Source: an uncultured Rickettsiales bacterium
Lineage (GTDB): Bacteria > Pseudomonadota > Alphaproteobacteria > Rickettsiales > Deianiraeaceae
Direction of reading: 5' to 3'
Assembly: GCA_905480015.1 (NCBI GenBank)
Contig: CAJQOT010000020.1
Coordinates: forward strand, 1 to 36,289
Length of the DNA stretch: 36,289 bases
In this document: piece by piece, positions 8,822 through 16,419 of the stretch
Position numbering within the stretch: the stretch's first letter is position 1
Layout of the letters: every line of letters starts with the position of its first letter
Notes under the pieces: generated by a model
Told to the model about the DNA's origin: nothing
The model's input: the letters and a program-made list of their open reading frames with translations, nothing else
The model's database searches: none
Program-made: the position numbers and the translations under genes

Positions 8822-11800
8822 ATGTTTTACTTAATTACCCTTTTTTTCAATAAAAAAAGGTTTACGATCCTCCTCTCTATAATGCTTTTGATTTTTGGTA
8901 TAAAATCTTATAGCATTATTCCAAAGGAAGGTGCCCCACAAGTAAAAGTTCCATATGTTTTTGTATCAATTATTGCAGAAGGGTATGCACCAAAAGACAG
9001 TGAAAGAATGATATTAAAACCCCTTGAAAAAGAGATATCTCAAATTCAAGGCGTTAAAAATATCACAGCATACTCATATGTAAACCATGCTTCCGTTGCC
9101 ATAGAATTTGATGCAGGTATGGACACAAACTTCGCAATAAACGAAGTACGCGATAAAGTAGATATTGCAAAAATAGAATTTCCAAAAGAAGTTGAAGACC
9201 CTATAATTTCTGAAGTGGATTTAAGTGCTATGCCAGTACTGAATGTTATATTGCTCGCCAGCAATGTTGAATCTATAATGCCTCTTGCAAGAAGCCTTCG
9301 TGACGAAATAGAGTTAATTTCCGAAGTATTAAAAGTTGAAATACGAGGCGAACAAATTGAAGCAGTTGAAGTTCAAATTTCTTCATCTGCCTTACGTCAA
9401 TTCAATATTTCAATTGAAGATATCTTACAAATAAAAAATAATAATAAGCTCATTTCTTCTGGTGTAATGCGTTCACAATCTGGAGAATTTTCCATCAATG
9501 TTCCATCTCTTGTGAAAGATTATCGTGAAATTGGAGAGCTGCCAATAAACCTTAAAGGCTCCACAATAAACCTTAAAGACATCTCTAAAATCATCAAGAC
9601 ACACAAAGATAGAGAAAGCATTGCAAGAATTAATGGAAAAGAGGCAATAGTATTACAGGTATCAAAGCGTTCAGGGGAAAATATTATTAACACAATTTCT
9701 AAAGTTCGCAATACTGTCAAAGAACATACAAAAAATATTGGCGATAATATTCAAATTCGCTACACTAGAGACGCATCACAAAAAATTAGGAACTCTCTTA
9801 GTAATTTGCAGAATAACATTATTCTTGCCGTAATAATTGTGTTTATCATAGTAATGAACCTTATGGGCTTTCGTCAAGCAATTTTAATAGGTTTGTCAGT
9901 TCCTTTATCATTTTTTATCGCAATCTGGGTGCTATATACACTCGGTATTAGTTTAAATATTGTTGTATTGTTTGGTCTTGTACTTTCTGTTGGAATAATA
10001 GTAGATGCTACATCTGTTATTGTAGAATATGCAAGCCAAAAAATTTCATCAGGTATGGAAGTTGGCAAGGCATATCTTGAGTCTGTTAAGAAAATGTTTG
10101 TACCTGTAACAATATCCACTATAACGGTTTTGATTGTATCCACTCCACTTCTTGCTTTTCCAGGTATAGTTGGTGGTTTCATGAAATACCTTCCATTAAC
10201 ATTAATAATTGTTTTAATATCATCTTTGTTTGTAGCATTGTTTATTATACCAACGCTTGGTGCCCTCTTTGATAGACCATCAAAGAAAGATACACACACA
10301 AACTTGGAAAATAAACCTATTGTTGATATACTAAAAATGAAGGGAATTGTAGGCTGGTATGCACGCACGGTCTTACACACACTAACAAGACCACTTACCT
10401 CTTTCGTTGTATTAATAATATTAGTGGCATCAATTGTTATTGTTTATATATTTTACAACAAAGGGGTCGAATTCTTTCCCAATATTGAAACAAACTATAT
10501 TCGTGGCTTTGTACGAGGAGTTGGAAATATATCACTTGAAGAAAGGGAGAGGGCTTTAAACTCCGTTACTCAAAAAGTTATTAAAGAAATAGGTGGAGAA
10601 GTAGACGTATACTATACTGTTTCTAGTACAAGTGCAGGCAATTCTGATAACACACCAAAAGACACAATTGGCACCATAGATATTCAACTGGTGGACTGGC
10701 AAATACGCAGAAAAGCACATAGCATTATTAAACACTTACGAAATAATATTACCGAAGATGGATTTATTGTAAATTTTGATAAAGAAAAGGATGGCCCACC
10801 ACAGTCCACAGATATTTACTACGAAGTATTTGATTATTCTATTGAAAAGCTTGAGAAAGCCATTGTAGAAATGAGAAAATACCTAGACAACATTGCATAC
10901 CTACAAAATATTGAAGATACTAGGGCACCACCAAGAATAGAATATCAAGTAAAAATTGATAAGTCGCTTGCAATGCAATATGGTGTAAATTCTTCAGATT
11001 TATCTAAATATATTAAACTTGCAACCAATGGCGTATTGATTGATAAATACTCTCCATCATATCTTGATGAAAAGTCTGAAATTATTCTACGATACCCAAA
11101 AGAAGAGAGAAGTATATCACAAATATTAAGTAGCTTTATTATCAAGAATGGAAAATCAATACCGATTGCTAACTTTGTGAATGTTGTTCAAGCTCCAGAA
11201 TTAGTAGAAATTGTACGAAAAAATGGCAAGCCTATGATTGCCTTGAAAGCAGGAGTTAAAGAGACATACACAGGTGACGACGGCAAGGTGATATCTGTTA
11301 TAAAGTCAGAAGAAAAAAGCAAAATTTTTCACCATTTACAAAAAATAGCAAACAAGCACGATGTAAATATTTACGCAGGAGGAACAGATGAAGACCAGAA
11401 AGAAACTATGAGCTTTTTAATGTCTGCATTTGCAATTGCACTTGTGGTAATATTCCTAGTTTTTCTTGTAGAATTTAATTCATTTGGCTATGCACTCATT
11501 ATTATGAGTTCTATTTTTCTTTCAATAGTTGGTGTTTTATTTGGGTTTTTAATATCACAAAGCCCCCTTGGTATTGTAATGTCTGGCATTGGAATTATTT
11601 CCCTTGCAGGCATTGTGGTAAGCAATAACTTAATTTACCTCGATTTCTTCCAAACATTACAATCCGACGATGACAGCTCAACTAAAGATTCACTAATCCG
11701 TGCTTCCGTGCTTCGTGCAAGACCAATACTTTTAACAAGTGTCACAACTATTGTAGGCTTACTACCTGCAATGTTTGGAGTTGGCATAGATTTTACAACT

Positions 11801-12007
11801 GGTGTATTAACGATTAACTCTCCAACATCACAATGGTGGGTGCAATTATCTTCAGCAATTGTTGGAGGTTTAACTTTTGCAACAATCTTGACTTTATTTT
11901 TTACCCCCTCTAAGGTTCTTCTTAACTTGAGGTTAAAGGGGTATGTTAGGAAAATATTTAGCAACTATGCTGATTATTATTCTTTTGGGAAGCTGTTCAA
12001 AAAATAA
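8822..12007 (+). CDS. RND-family efflux transporter permease
   Basis: This is an inner-membrane, proton-driven RND pump subunit of 1061 aa, with the AcrB-like layout. TM1 (about 15-31) precedes a large periplasmic loop, then a TM block (about 335-490), a second periplasmic loop (about 550-865) and a final TM block (about 870-1035). GQALIGLSVPLSF-type and LFGLVLSVGIIVDAT motifs are recognisable in the first TM block. Of the AcrB proton-relay pair D407-D408 only the first is present (D395, in IVDATSV), and the AcrB K940 position is S934 in GIVVSNN. Such changes are known in non-AcrB RND branches. No membrane-fusion protein or outer-membrane channel gene is adjacent, so substrate and partners are unknown. 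It lies 6 nt after infB, and its last 65 nt overlap the next gene, a lipoprotein, in another frame. Confidence 0.9.
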   Translation: MFYLITLFFNKKRFTILLSIMLLIFGIKSYSIIPKEGAPQVKVPYVFVSIIAEGYAPKDSERMILKPLEKEISQIQGVKNITAYSYVNHASVAIEFDAGMDTNFAINEVRDKVDIAKIEFPKEVEDPIISEVDLSAMPVLNVILLASNVESIMPLARSLRDEIELISEVLKVEIRGEQIEAVEVQISSSALRQFNISIEDILQIKNNNKLISSGVMRSQSGEFSINVPSLVKDYREIGELPINLKGSTINLKDISKIIKTHKDRESIARINGKEAIVLQVSKRSGENIINTISKVRNTVKEHTKNIGDNIQIRYTRDASQKIRNSLSNLQNNIILAVIIVFIIVMNLMGFRQAILIGLSVPLSFFIAIWVLYTLGISLNIVVLFGLVLSVGIIVDATSVIVEYASQKISSGMEVGKAYLESVKKMFVPVTISTITVLIVSTPLLAFPGIVGGFMKYLPLTLIIVLISSLFVALFIIPTLGALFDRPSKKDTHTNLENKPIVDILKMKGIVGWYARTVLHTLTRPLTSFVVLIILVASIVIVYIFYNKGVEFFPNIETNYIRGFVRGVGNISLEERERALNSVTQKVIKEIGGEVDVYYTVSSTSAGNSDNTPKDTIGTIDIQLVDWQIRRKAHSIIKHLRNNITEDGFIVNFDKEKDGPPQSTDIYYEVFDYSIEKLEKAIVEMRKYLDNIAYLQNIEDTRAPPRIEYQVKIDKSLAMQYGVNSSDLSKYIKLATNGVLIDKYSPSYLDEKSEIILRYPKEERSISQILSSFIIKNGKSIPIANFVNVVQAPELVEIVRKNGKPMIALKAGVKETYTGDDGKVISVIKSEEKSKIFHHLQKIANKHDVNIYAGGTDEDQKETMSFLMSAFAIALVVIFLVFLVEFNSFGYALIIMSSIFLSIVGVLFGFLISQSPLGIVMSGIGIISLAGIVVSNNLIYLDFFQTLQSDDDSSTKDSLIRASVLRARPILLTSVTTIVGLLPAMFGVGIDFTTGVLTINSPTSQWWVQLSSAIVGGLTFATILTLFFTPSKVLLNLRLKGYVRKIFSNYADYYSFGKLFKK

Positions 12008-12509
12008 TAATAGTGCGTCAGCAAATAACTTATTGTTTAATCAACATTTTAAACATCATGGCAAAATATTGCCAACATACAATATTTTTGCAGTGAAGCA
12101 ACGGGGTATTATTGCACAGACAAATTACAAACATTATGTCGTAGAATATAACAAAAGAAAGCAGACATATGAAGATAACAATAATTATTTGCGATTTCTT
12201 GCAAAAAATGATATAAAAAAAATTAAAAACATTCAAGTCGAAACTTTACCAAAGAAAAATCTTAAATACATTGAAGAATTAAGAAAAAGAAACTCAAACA
12301 ATGAATTAAATAAAATTGCATACCTTGAAATGGAATATATAATGTTTATGAGGAACGCAATTGTAGAAAAGGCAAATAGAATGCAACATGGAGAACCAAT
12401 ACGACAACCATATGTTTACGACAAAACCCCACGGACAGACAGGCATATTGTTATGGGGAATGAATACCACAAATGGCATTCATGGTGTGAAGTCGAGAGT
12501 GTGTGTTGA
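11943..12509 (+). CDS. Putative lipoprotein, unknown function
   Basis: I do not recognise this 188-aa protein. The N-terminus MLGKYLATMLIIILLGSC looks like a lipoprotein signal peptide with a lipobox ending at C18, followed by SKNNNSAS, a typical tethered linker. The mature part is basic and asparagine-rich, contains predicted helical stretches (KYIEELRKRNSNNELNKIAYLEMEYI is one long helix candidate) and ends with two cysteines (WCEVESVC). The start has one of the few Shine-Dalgarno-like sequences in the window, AAAGGGG, 3-10 nt upstream. It overlaps the RND gene by 65 nt, long for a normal operon overlap, which suggests co-expression and perhaps a role with the transporter. It stops with TGA. 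Confidence 0.65.
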   Translation: MLGKYLATMLIIILLGSCSKNNNSASANNLLFNQHFKHHGKILPTYNIFAVKQRGIIAQTNYKHYVVEYNKRKQTYEDNNNYLRFLAKNDIKKIKNIQVETLPKKNLKYIEELRKRNSNNELNKIAYLEMEYIMFMRNAIVEKANRMQHGEPIRQPYVYDKTPRTDRHIVMGNEYHKWHSWCEVESVC

Positions 12510-12982
12510 TTAGTAGAATAATATCCCTTGAATTTTATTGTAAAATGGAGTCTTGTCAAGCTCACTTGCACTTATGCAACAACATTTTATAATGTTTGAA
12601 TAAAAGCACGAGGTATATGTTTTTTAAATTTTTCAATACCCTATGAGTAGTGAGAGATTTTGCCATAATTATGCTAAATAACCCCCTATTTTTCATTAAA
12701 AAAAGCACATATTTTAAAACACTTTTCCTTAAAATGGAGCATATTTATGGAATTTCAAAAACTAATTGATGAGGAGGCATATAATAACAATGAACTCTCT
12801 CTCCCGCCGCAGGGCAACATGGCGTGATGTCAATAAAGATTTGATGTTTAGAGCTGACAAAACAAATCTTAAATTTATCTCATTCTACTATTTTCGTTAG
12901 CACTTTACAGTGTTTAGTGAAAAGCGGACGCTAGGTATATTAATGTTTATTTTACAAAGAAAAATACTAAACCTAAAATTAA
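12510..12982. other. Gene-poor stretch between lipoprotein gene and purF promoter
   Basis: I see no recognisable gene here. It contains an AT hairpin near its start (ATTTTA-TTG-TAAAAT), a short ORF from ATG 12619 that begins MFFKFFNTL and meets TGA after nine codons but then stays open for about 40 more, and two short overlapping ORFs near 12747 and 12790. It may be a decayed gene or may hold a small RNA. I cannot decide from sequence alone. Confidence 0.4.
12790..12900 (+). CDS. Small ORF, 36 aa, with a strong Shine-Dalgarno sequence
   Basis: The ORF begins MNSLSRRRATWRDVNKD and ends at TAG. GAGGAGG at 12771-12777 lies 12 nt upstream of the ATG. That is the best Shine-Dalgarno sequence in the window, in a genome where most genes have none. 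The N-terminus is arginine-rich. A second ORF, MEFQKLIDEEAY (ATG 12747), reads through the same bases in another frame and ends after 26 codons. I assign no function. It could be a small protein, a remnant or chance. Confidence 0.2.
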   Translation: MNSLSRRRATWRDVNKDLMFRADKTNLKFISFYYFR

Positions 12983-13011
12983 TTGACATTCAAGAAGTGA
13001 TATAGCTATAT
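12983..13011 (+). promoter_or_regulatory. purF promoter, exact match to alphaproteobacterial consensus core
   Basis: TTGACA (12983-12988), a spacer of exactly 17 nt, then CTATAT (13006-13011). This equals the TTGAC-N17-CTATAT core described for Sinorhizobium and other alphaproteobacteria. Transcription should start near 13018, about 16 nt before the TTG start of purF. Confidence 0.75.
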
Positions 13012-13033
13012 ATGAAGAATTTTATACTTTCCA

Positions 13034-14407
13034 TTGAGCGAGATACAATCATTTAAAGATAAATGCGGCGTCTTTGGCATTACTGGTCACCGTGATGCTT
13101 CGCATTTAACAATGTTTGGCTTACACACCCTTCAACATAGGGGGCAAGAATCGTGTGGTATTGCTTCAATTGATGGCAGTAATATTGCCGTCACAACACA
13201 TGAAGGTTTAGTTTCAAGAACATTTACCCCACAAGAAATAGAGAAATTACAAGGTAACATGGCAATTGGTCATGTGCGATATTCAACATCAGGAGACAAA
13301 AATGCCCAAAATTCCCAAAGTTGTATTCAGCCATTTTATGGGAAAACAGAATATGGTAACATTGCCATTGCACACAATGGTAACCTTGTGGATTACACCT
13401 CAATTAAACAACAATTATTGAAGGACAATGTTCTTTTTGCGTCAAATGTTGATACAGAAATTATTTTACATCTTATAATTCGTTCAAATGAAAAAACATT
13501 AGAGGGGAAAATATTTGACGCGGTGACGCAAATTAAAGGAGCATTCTCCATTGTTATCGCAACGGAGAATTTTATTTGTGCAATAAGGGACTGCAATGGA
13601 ATTCGACCATTGTGTTTAGGTGAGTTTGAAGGCTCGGCAGTTGTTTCTTCGGAATCTTGTGCCATTACAGCAATTGGTGGTCAGCTTGAGCGTGATATTC
13701 TAGCAGGTGAGGTTTTATTTCTTTATAATAGTGGCAAACAAAAGCAAATGTTTATACCCAATGTTAAAGAAAAATTTTGTATTTTTGAATTCGTTTACTT
13801 TTCTCGCCCAGATACACACATAGACAGCAAAAGTGTATATACTGTTAGAAAAAATATTGGAAAACATCTTGCTTTAGAGGGTGAACATATAATTCCTAAT
13901 AACGCCGTTGTAATTCCTGTGCCAGACTCAGGAATTCCTTCAGCAATGGGCTTTGCAGACGCATCTGGCATTCCGTTTGAGTTCGGCATTGTCAGAAATC
14001 ATTATATTGGCAGAACTTTTATTGATCCATCTCAAAACTCAAGAGCAAGCAATGTTAACATGAAGCACGCTCCAAATGTTGATATCATTAAAGGGAAGAA
14101 AGTTATTTTAGTTGATGATTCAATTGTGAGAGGAACAACTTCACGCAAAATTGTAGAACTAGTGAGAGGTGCAGGTGCAAGTGAGATTCATTTAAAAATT
14201 GCTTCTCCACCAACAAAATTCCCATGCTTTTATGGCATTGATACCCCATGCAAGGAAGACCTTATCGCTAATCAAATGACTCTGAAGGAAATGGAGGTTT
14301 TTCTAGGTGTGGATAGCTTACAGTATATTTCAATTGATGGTTTAAAAAAAGCCTGCGTTGGGGAGAAATTCTGCCTTGCATGCTTTGATGGAGATTACTT
14401 TGTTTAA
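13034..14407 (+). CDS. purF: Amidophosphoribosyltransferase
   Basis: PurF makes 5-phosphoribosylamine from PRPP and glutamine, the first committed step of purine synthesis. I use the TTG at 13034: there is no in-frame ATG upstream, the first in-frame ATG comes after the catalytic cysteine, and the predicted transcript start is only 16 nt upstream. The encoded propeptide LSEIQSFKDK would be cleaved to expose Cys11 (CGVFGITG), the N-terminal nucleophile of the glutaminase domain. The PRPP site is VILVDDSIVRGTT (357-369). Cysteines in FCIFEFVYFSRPD, FPCFYGID and CLACF match the four 4Fe-4S ligands of Bacillus-type PurF. The length, 457 aa, is normal. No other pur gene is adjacent. Confidence 0.96.
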   Translation: MSEIQSFKDKCGVFGITGHRDASHLTMFGLHTLQHRGQESCGIASIDGSNIAVTTHEGLVSRTFTPQEIEKLQGNMAIGHVRYSTSGDKNAQNSQSCIQPFYGKTEYGNIAIAHNGNLVDYTSIKQQLLKDNVLFASNVDTEIILHLIIRSNEKTLEGKIFDAVTQIKGAFSIVIATENFICAIRDCNGIRPLCLGEFEGSAVVSSESCAITAIGGQLERDILAGEVLFLYNSGKQKQMFIPNVKEKFCIFEFVYFSRPDTHIDSKSVYTVRKNIGKHLALEGEHIIPNNAVVIPVPDSGIPSAMGFADASGIPFEFGIVRNHYIGRTFIDPSQNSRASNVNMKHAPNVDIIKGKKVILVDDSIVRGTTSRKIVELVRGAGASEIHLKIASPPTKFPCFYGIDTPCKEDLIANQMTLKEMEVFLGVDSLQYISIDGLKKACVGEKFCLACFDGDYFV

Positions 14408-14417
14408 AACTAAAAAC

Positions 14418-14446
14418 TTGACAAGCGAATATCAAAAATCTTTTAT
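14418..14446 (+). promoter_or_regulatory. Probable leuC promoter
   Basis: An A-run precedes C and TTGACA (14418-14423). After 17 nt comes TTTTAT (14441-14446), with TATAAG overlapping further on. The predicted leader is about 14 nt before ATG 14467. Confidence 0.55.
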
Positions 14447-14466
14447 AAGGTAAATATTTTACTAAA

Positions 14467-15852
14467 ATGAAAACACTTTACGATAAAATCTGGGATTATC
14501 ATCAAATCAATGAAGATATTTTATATATAGATCGTCAATTAATTCATGAAGTTACAAGTCCGCAGGCGTTTGAATCTCTAGAAATTGCAGGCAGAAATGT
14601 AAGAAATCCATATCAAAACCTTGCAGTAGCAGATCATAACGTTCCCACCGATGGATCTTGGAGAAAAGGTGCATATGACAAGTCTTCACAATCACAGGTG
14701 GAATGCCTTGAGCAAAATACAAAGAAACATAACATTACTTGTTATTCACTTGGACATGAAAAACAAGGAGTAGTGCATATTGTTGGCCCAGAACAAGGAT
14801 TTACTGAACCTGGAATGACACTCGTATGTGGAGATTCCCACACCGCAACACATGGTGCATTTGGTGCATTAGCATTTGGAGTTGGAACAAGTGAAGTTGA
14901 GCATGCAATGGTTACTCAAACACTTCGCTTGAAGAAGTCACAAAATATGAGAGTTACCGTCAATGGCTCTATTCAAAAGGGCGTTACAGCAAAAGATATT
15001 ATTATGGCCATTATTGGAAAAATAGGAACTGCCGGCGGTACAGGGTTCGTAATTGAATATACAGGTGCTGCAATCACAAAACTTTCAATGGAAGGTAGAA
15101 TGACAATTTGCAATATGTCCATTGAGGCAGGGGCTCGTGCAGGTTTAATTGCACCAGATGACACAACATTTGAGTACATGAAAGGTCGACCACTCACACC
15201 AAAGGGTGAAAATTGGGAAAAGGCGTTAAATTTTTGGAAACAGTTTAAAACTGATGAAGATGCAAAGTTTGATGTGGAAATTGAAATTGATGCTTCCACA
15301 CTAGAGCCACAAATTACATGGGGTACAAGCCCAGAGGATGTTTGTGGCATTTCCTACAACATTCCTACACAAGAAGATTTTTCTCCGCAAAGGGCAAAGT
15401 CTTTTGTTCGTAGCCTTGAATATGTTAATTTGCAATCAGGTCAAGAAATTCAAGGTATTGAAATTGACAAGGTATTCATTGGCTCGTGTACGAATGGTAG
15501 AATTGAAGATTTTCGTGCAGTCGCTCAAATTATTCAAGGTAAAAAAGTTGCACAAAATATTAAGCTTGCAATGGTTGTGCCTGGATCAGGGTTAGTAAAA
15601 AAACAAGCAGAAGAGGAAGGTCTTGATAAAATCTTCGTTGAAGCAGGATTTGAATGGAGAGAACCTGGGTGTTCAATGTGCCTTGCAATGAATAACGATC
15701 AGCTATCTAGCGGTGAGCGTTGTGTTTCAACTTCAAACCGTAACTTTGAGGGACGCCAAGGTAGAGGTGGAATTACCCACCTTGCAAGCCCAATAACCGC
15801 CGCAGTATGTGCAATTGAAGGCAAAATTACCGATGTAAGAAAGTGGATGTAG
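14467..15852 (+). CDS. leuC: 3-isopropylmalate dehydratase large subunit
   Basis: LeuC with LeuD isomerises 2- to 3-isopropylmalate in leucine synthesis, using a 4Fe-4S cluster. The N-terminus [12 protein letters not shown] and [22 protein letters not shown] block (here [18 protein letters not shown]), the [24 protein letters not shown] run and the cluster ligands C341 (GSCTNGR), C402 and C405 (GCSMCLAMN) are all present. [17 protein letters not shown] near the end is the family signature. At 461 aa it is full length. No leuD, leuA or leuB is nearby, so the small subunit must be elsewhere or the gene is a relic. The intact active site argues for function. It is transcribed alone from its own promoter. 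Confidence 0.96.
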   Translation: MKTLYDKIWDYHQINEDILYIDRQLIHEVTSPQAFESLEIAGRNVRNPYQNLAVADHNVPTDGSWRKGAYDKSSQSQVECLEQNTKKHNITCYSLGHEKQGVVHIVGPEQGFTEPGMTLVCGDSHTATHGAFGALAFGVGTSEVEHAMVTQTLRLKKSQNMRVTVNGSIQKGVTAKDIIMAIIGKIGTAGGTGFVIEYTGAAITKLSMEGRMTICNMSIEAGARAGLIAPDDTTFEYMKGRPLTPKGENWEKALNFWKQFKTDEDAKFDVEIEIDASTLEPQITWGTSPEDVCGISYNIPTQEDFSPQRAKSFVRSLEYVNLQSGQEIQGIEIDKVFIGSCTNGRIEDFRAVAQIIQGKKVAQNIKLAMVVPGSGLVKKQAEEEGLDKIFVEAGFEWREPGCSMCLAMNNDQLSSGERCVSTSNRNFEGRQGRGGITHLASPITAAVCAIEGKITDVRKWM

Positions 15853-15864
15853 TATTTCTATGCA

Positions 15865-15882
15865 ATATTTGTAAGCAAATAT
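15865..15882. terminator. Perfect AT hairpin just after leuC
   Basis: ATATTTG (15865-15871), a 4-nt loop TAAG and CAAATAT (15876-15882) form a perfect 7-bp stem, 13 nt after the leuC stop. No T-run follows, so it may protect or process the 3' end rather than terminate directly. Confidence 0.35.
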
Positions 15883-15912
15883 ACCCAATGAAATATACAA
15901 TTTGATTCTGAA

Positions 15913-16023
15913 TTATACGACACTGTAAGAGAAATTACCCCCTGAATTGTTAATGTAAAATTCGCTATCTGCGTTTGTATCTTGATTAGCTGTATAACTA
16001 TCTATTGTGTGTGTGCAATTGCC
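15913..16023 (-). pseudogene. Possible C-terminal gene remnant between leuC and the 106-aa gene
   Basis: On the minus strand a 36-codon frame between two TAA codons reads GNCTHTIDSYTANQDTNADS and ends in GGNFSYSVV. It has no start codon. The residue mix resembles a surface or pilin-like C-terminus more than random AT-rich translation, but there is nothing I can match. The rest of the 246-nt gap shows no gene. Confidence 0.15.
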
Positions 16024-16043
16024 TTAGGGTCGATATTTTTACC

Positions 16044-16072
16044 TTGACTTTTGCATATACATTCATTATGAA
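16044..16072 (+). promoter_or_regulatory. Probable promoter of the 106-aa gene and lytic transglycosylase
   Basis: TTGACT (16044-16049, preceded by CC) and, after 17 nt, TATGAA (16067-16072). The predicted leader is about 20 nt, without a Shine-Dalgarno sequence. Confidence 0.45.
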
Positions 16073-16098
16073 ATATTCATTATTTATTTTAAATTGTT

Positions 16099-16419
16099 AT
16101 GCAAGCAAACCAACAAGAAGCATACGAGCAAGTCCATCAAGTAGTTCAGTCGACTGTAGAAAAAATGTACAATCGTATTGATGCAATTATACAATCAGCA
16201 AAAGCATTTGTCGAGCAGTCTCCAGAGCGTGGAGATAGAACGGTGGAAGGTGTTACACAGTATACACGCTTTATGCATAGAGTGATAGATAAAATTGTAG
16301 ATGAATATCAAAAACTTTTAGATACCAATGGTGACATTAACTCATTTAAGCAAACAATGTTTAAACTACTAGAAAAAGCAAAAGATGCAACTCAAAAAAT
16401 TCAAGGGCTAATTGCATAG
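16099..16419 (+). CDS. Small all-helical cytoplasmic protein, unknown function
   Basis: I do not recognise this 106-aa protein. It has no signal peptide, no cysteine and no membrane segment. Almost the whole length looks helical and amphipathic, with glutamine-rich HQVVQSTVEKMYNRIDAII, a break at SPERGDRT (about 48-55) and a second helical half ending KLLEKAKDATQKIQGLIA. That two-helix, coiled-coil-like pattern recalls phasins and small structural helical bundles, but I see no diagnostic motif. It has a good promoter of the CTTGAC class and overlaps the start of the lytic transglycosylase gene by 8 nt, so the two are probably translated from the same mRNA. An assembly or regulatory partner of the transglycosylase is possible but unproven. 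Confidence 0.75.
   Translation: MQANQQEAYEQVHQVVQSTVEKMYNRIDAIIQSAKAFVEQSPERGDRTVEGVTQYTRFMHRVIDKIVDEYQKLLDTNGDINSFKQTMFKLLEKAKDATQKIQGLIA

Noticed and set aside
9874-10380. 168-aa minus-strand ORF inside the RND gene
   Set aside because: It is an antisense shadow of the transporter, without its own start signals or recognisable domain.
12619-12771. UGA read as Trp in the frame starting MFFKFFNTL, which would suggest a changed genetic code
   Set aside because: UGA ends lpxK, comF, the pabA-like gene and the lipoprotein gene in normal positions, and Trp is encoded by TGG throughout.
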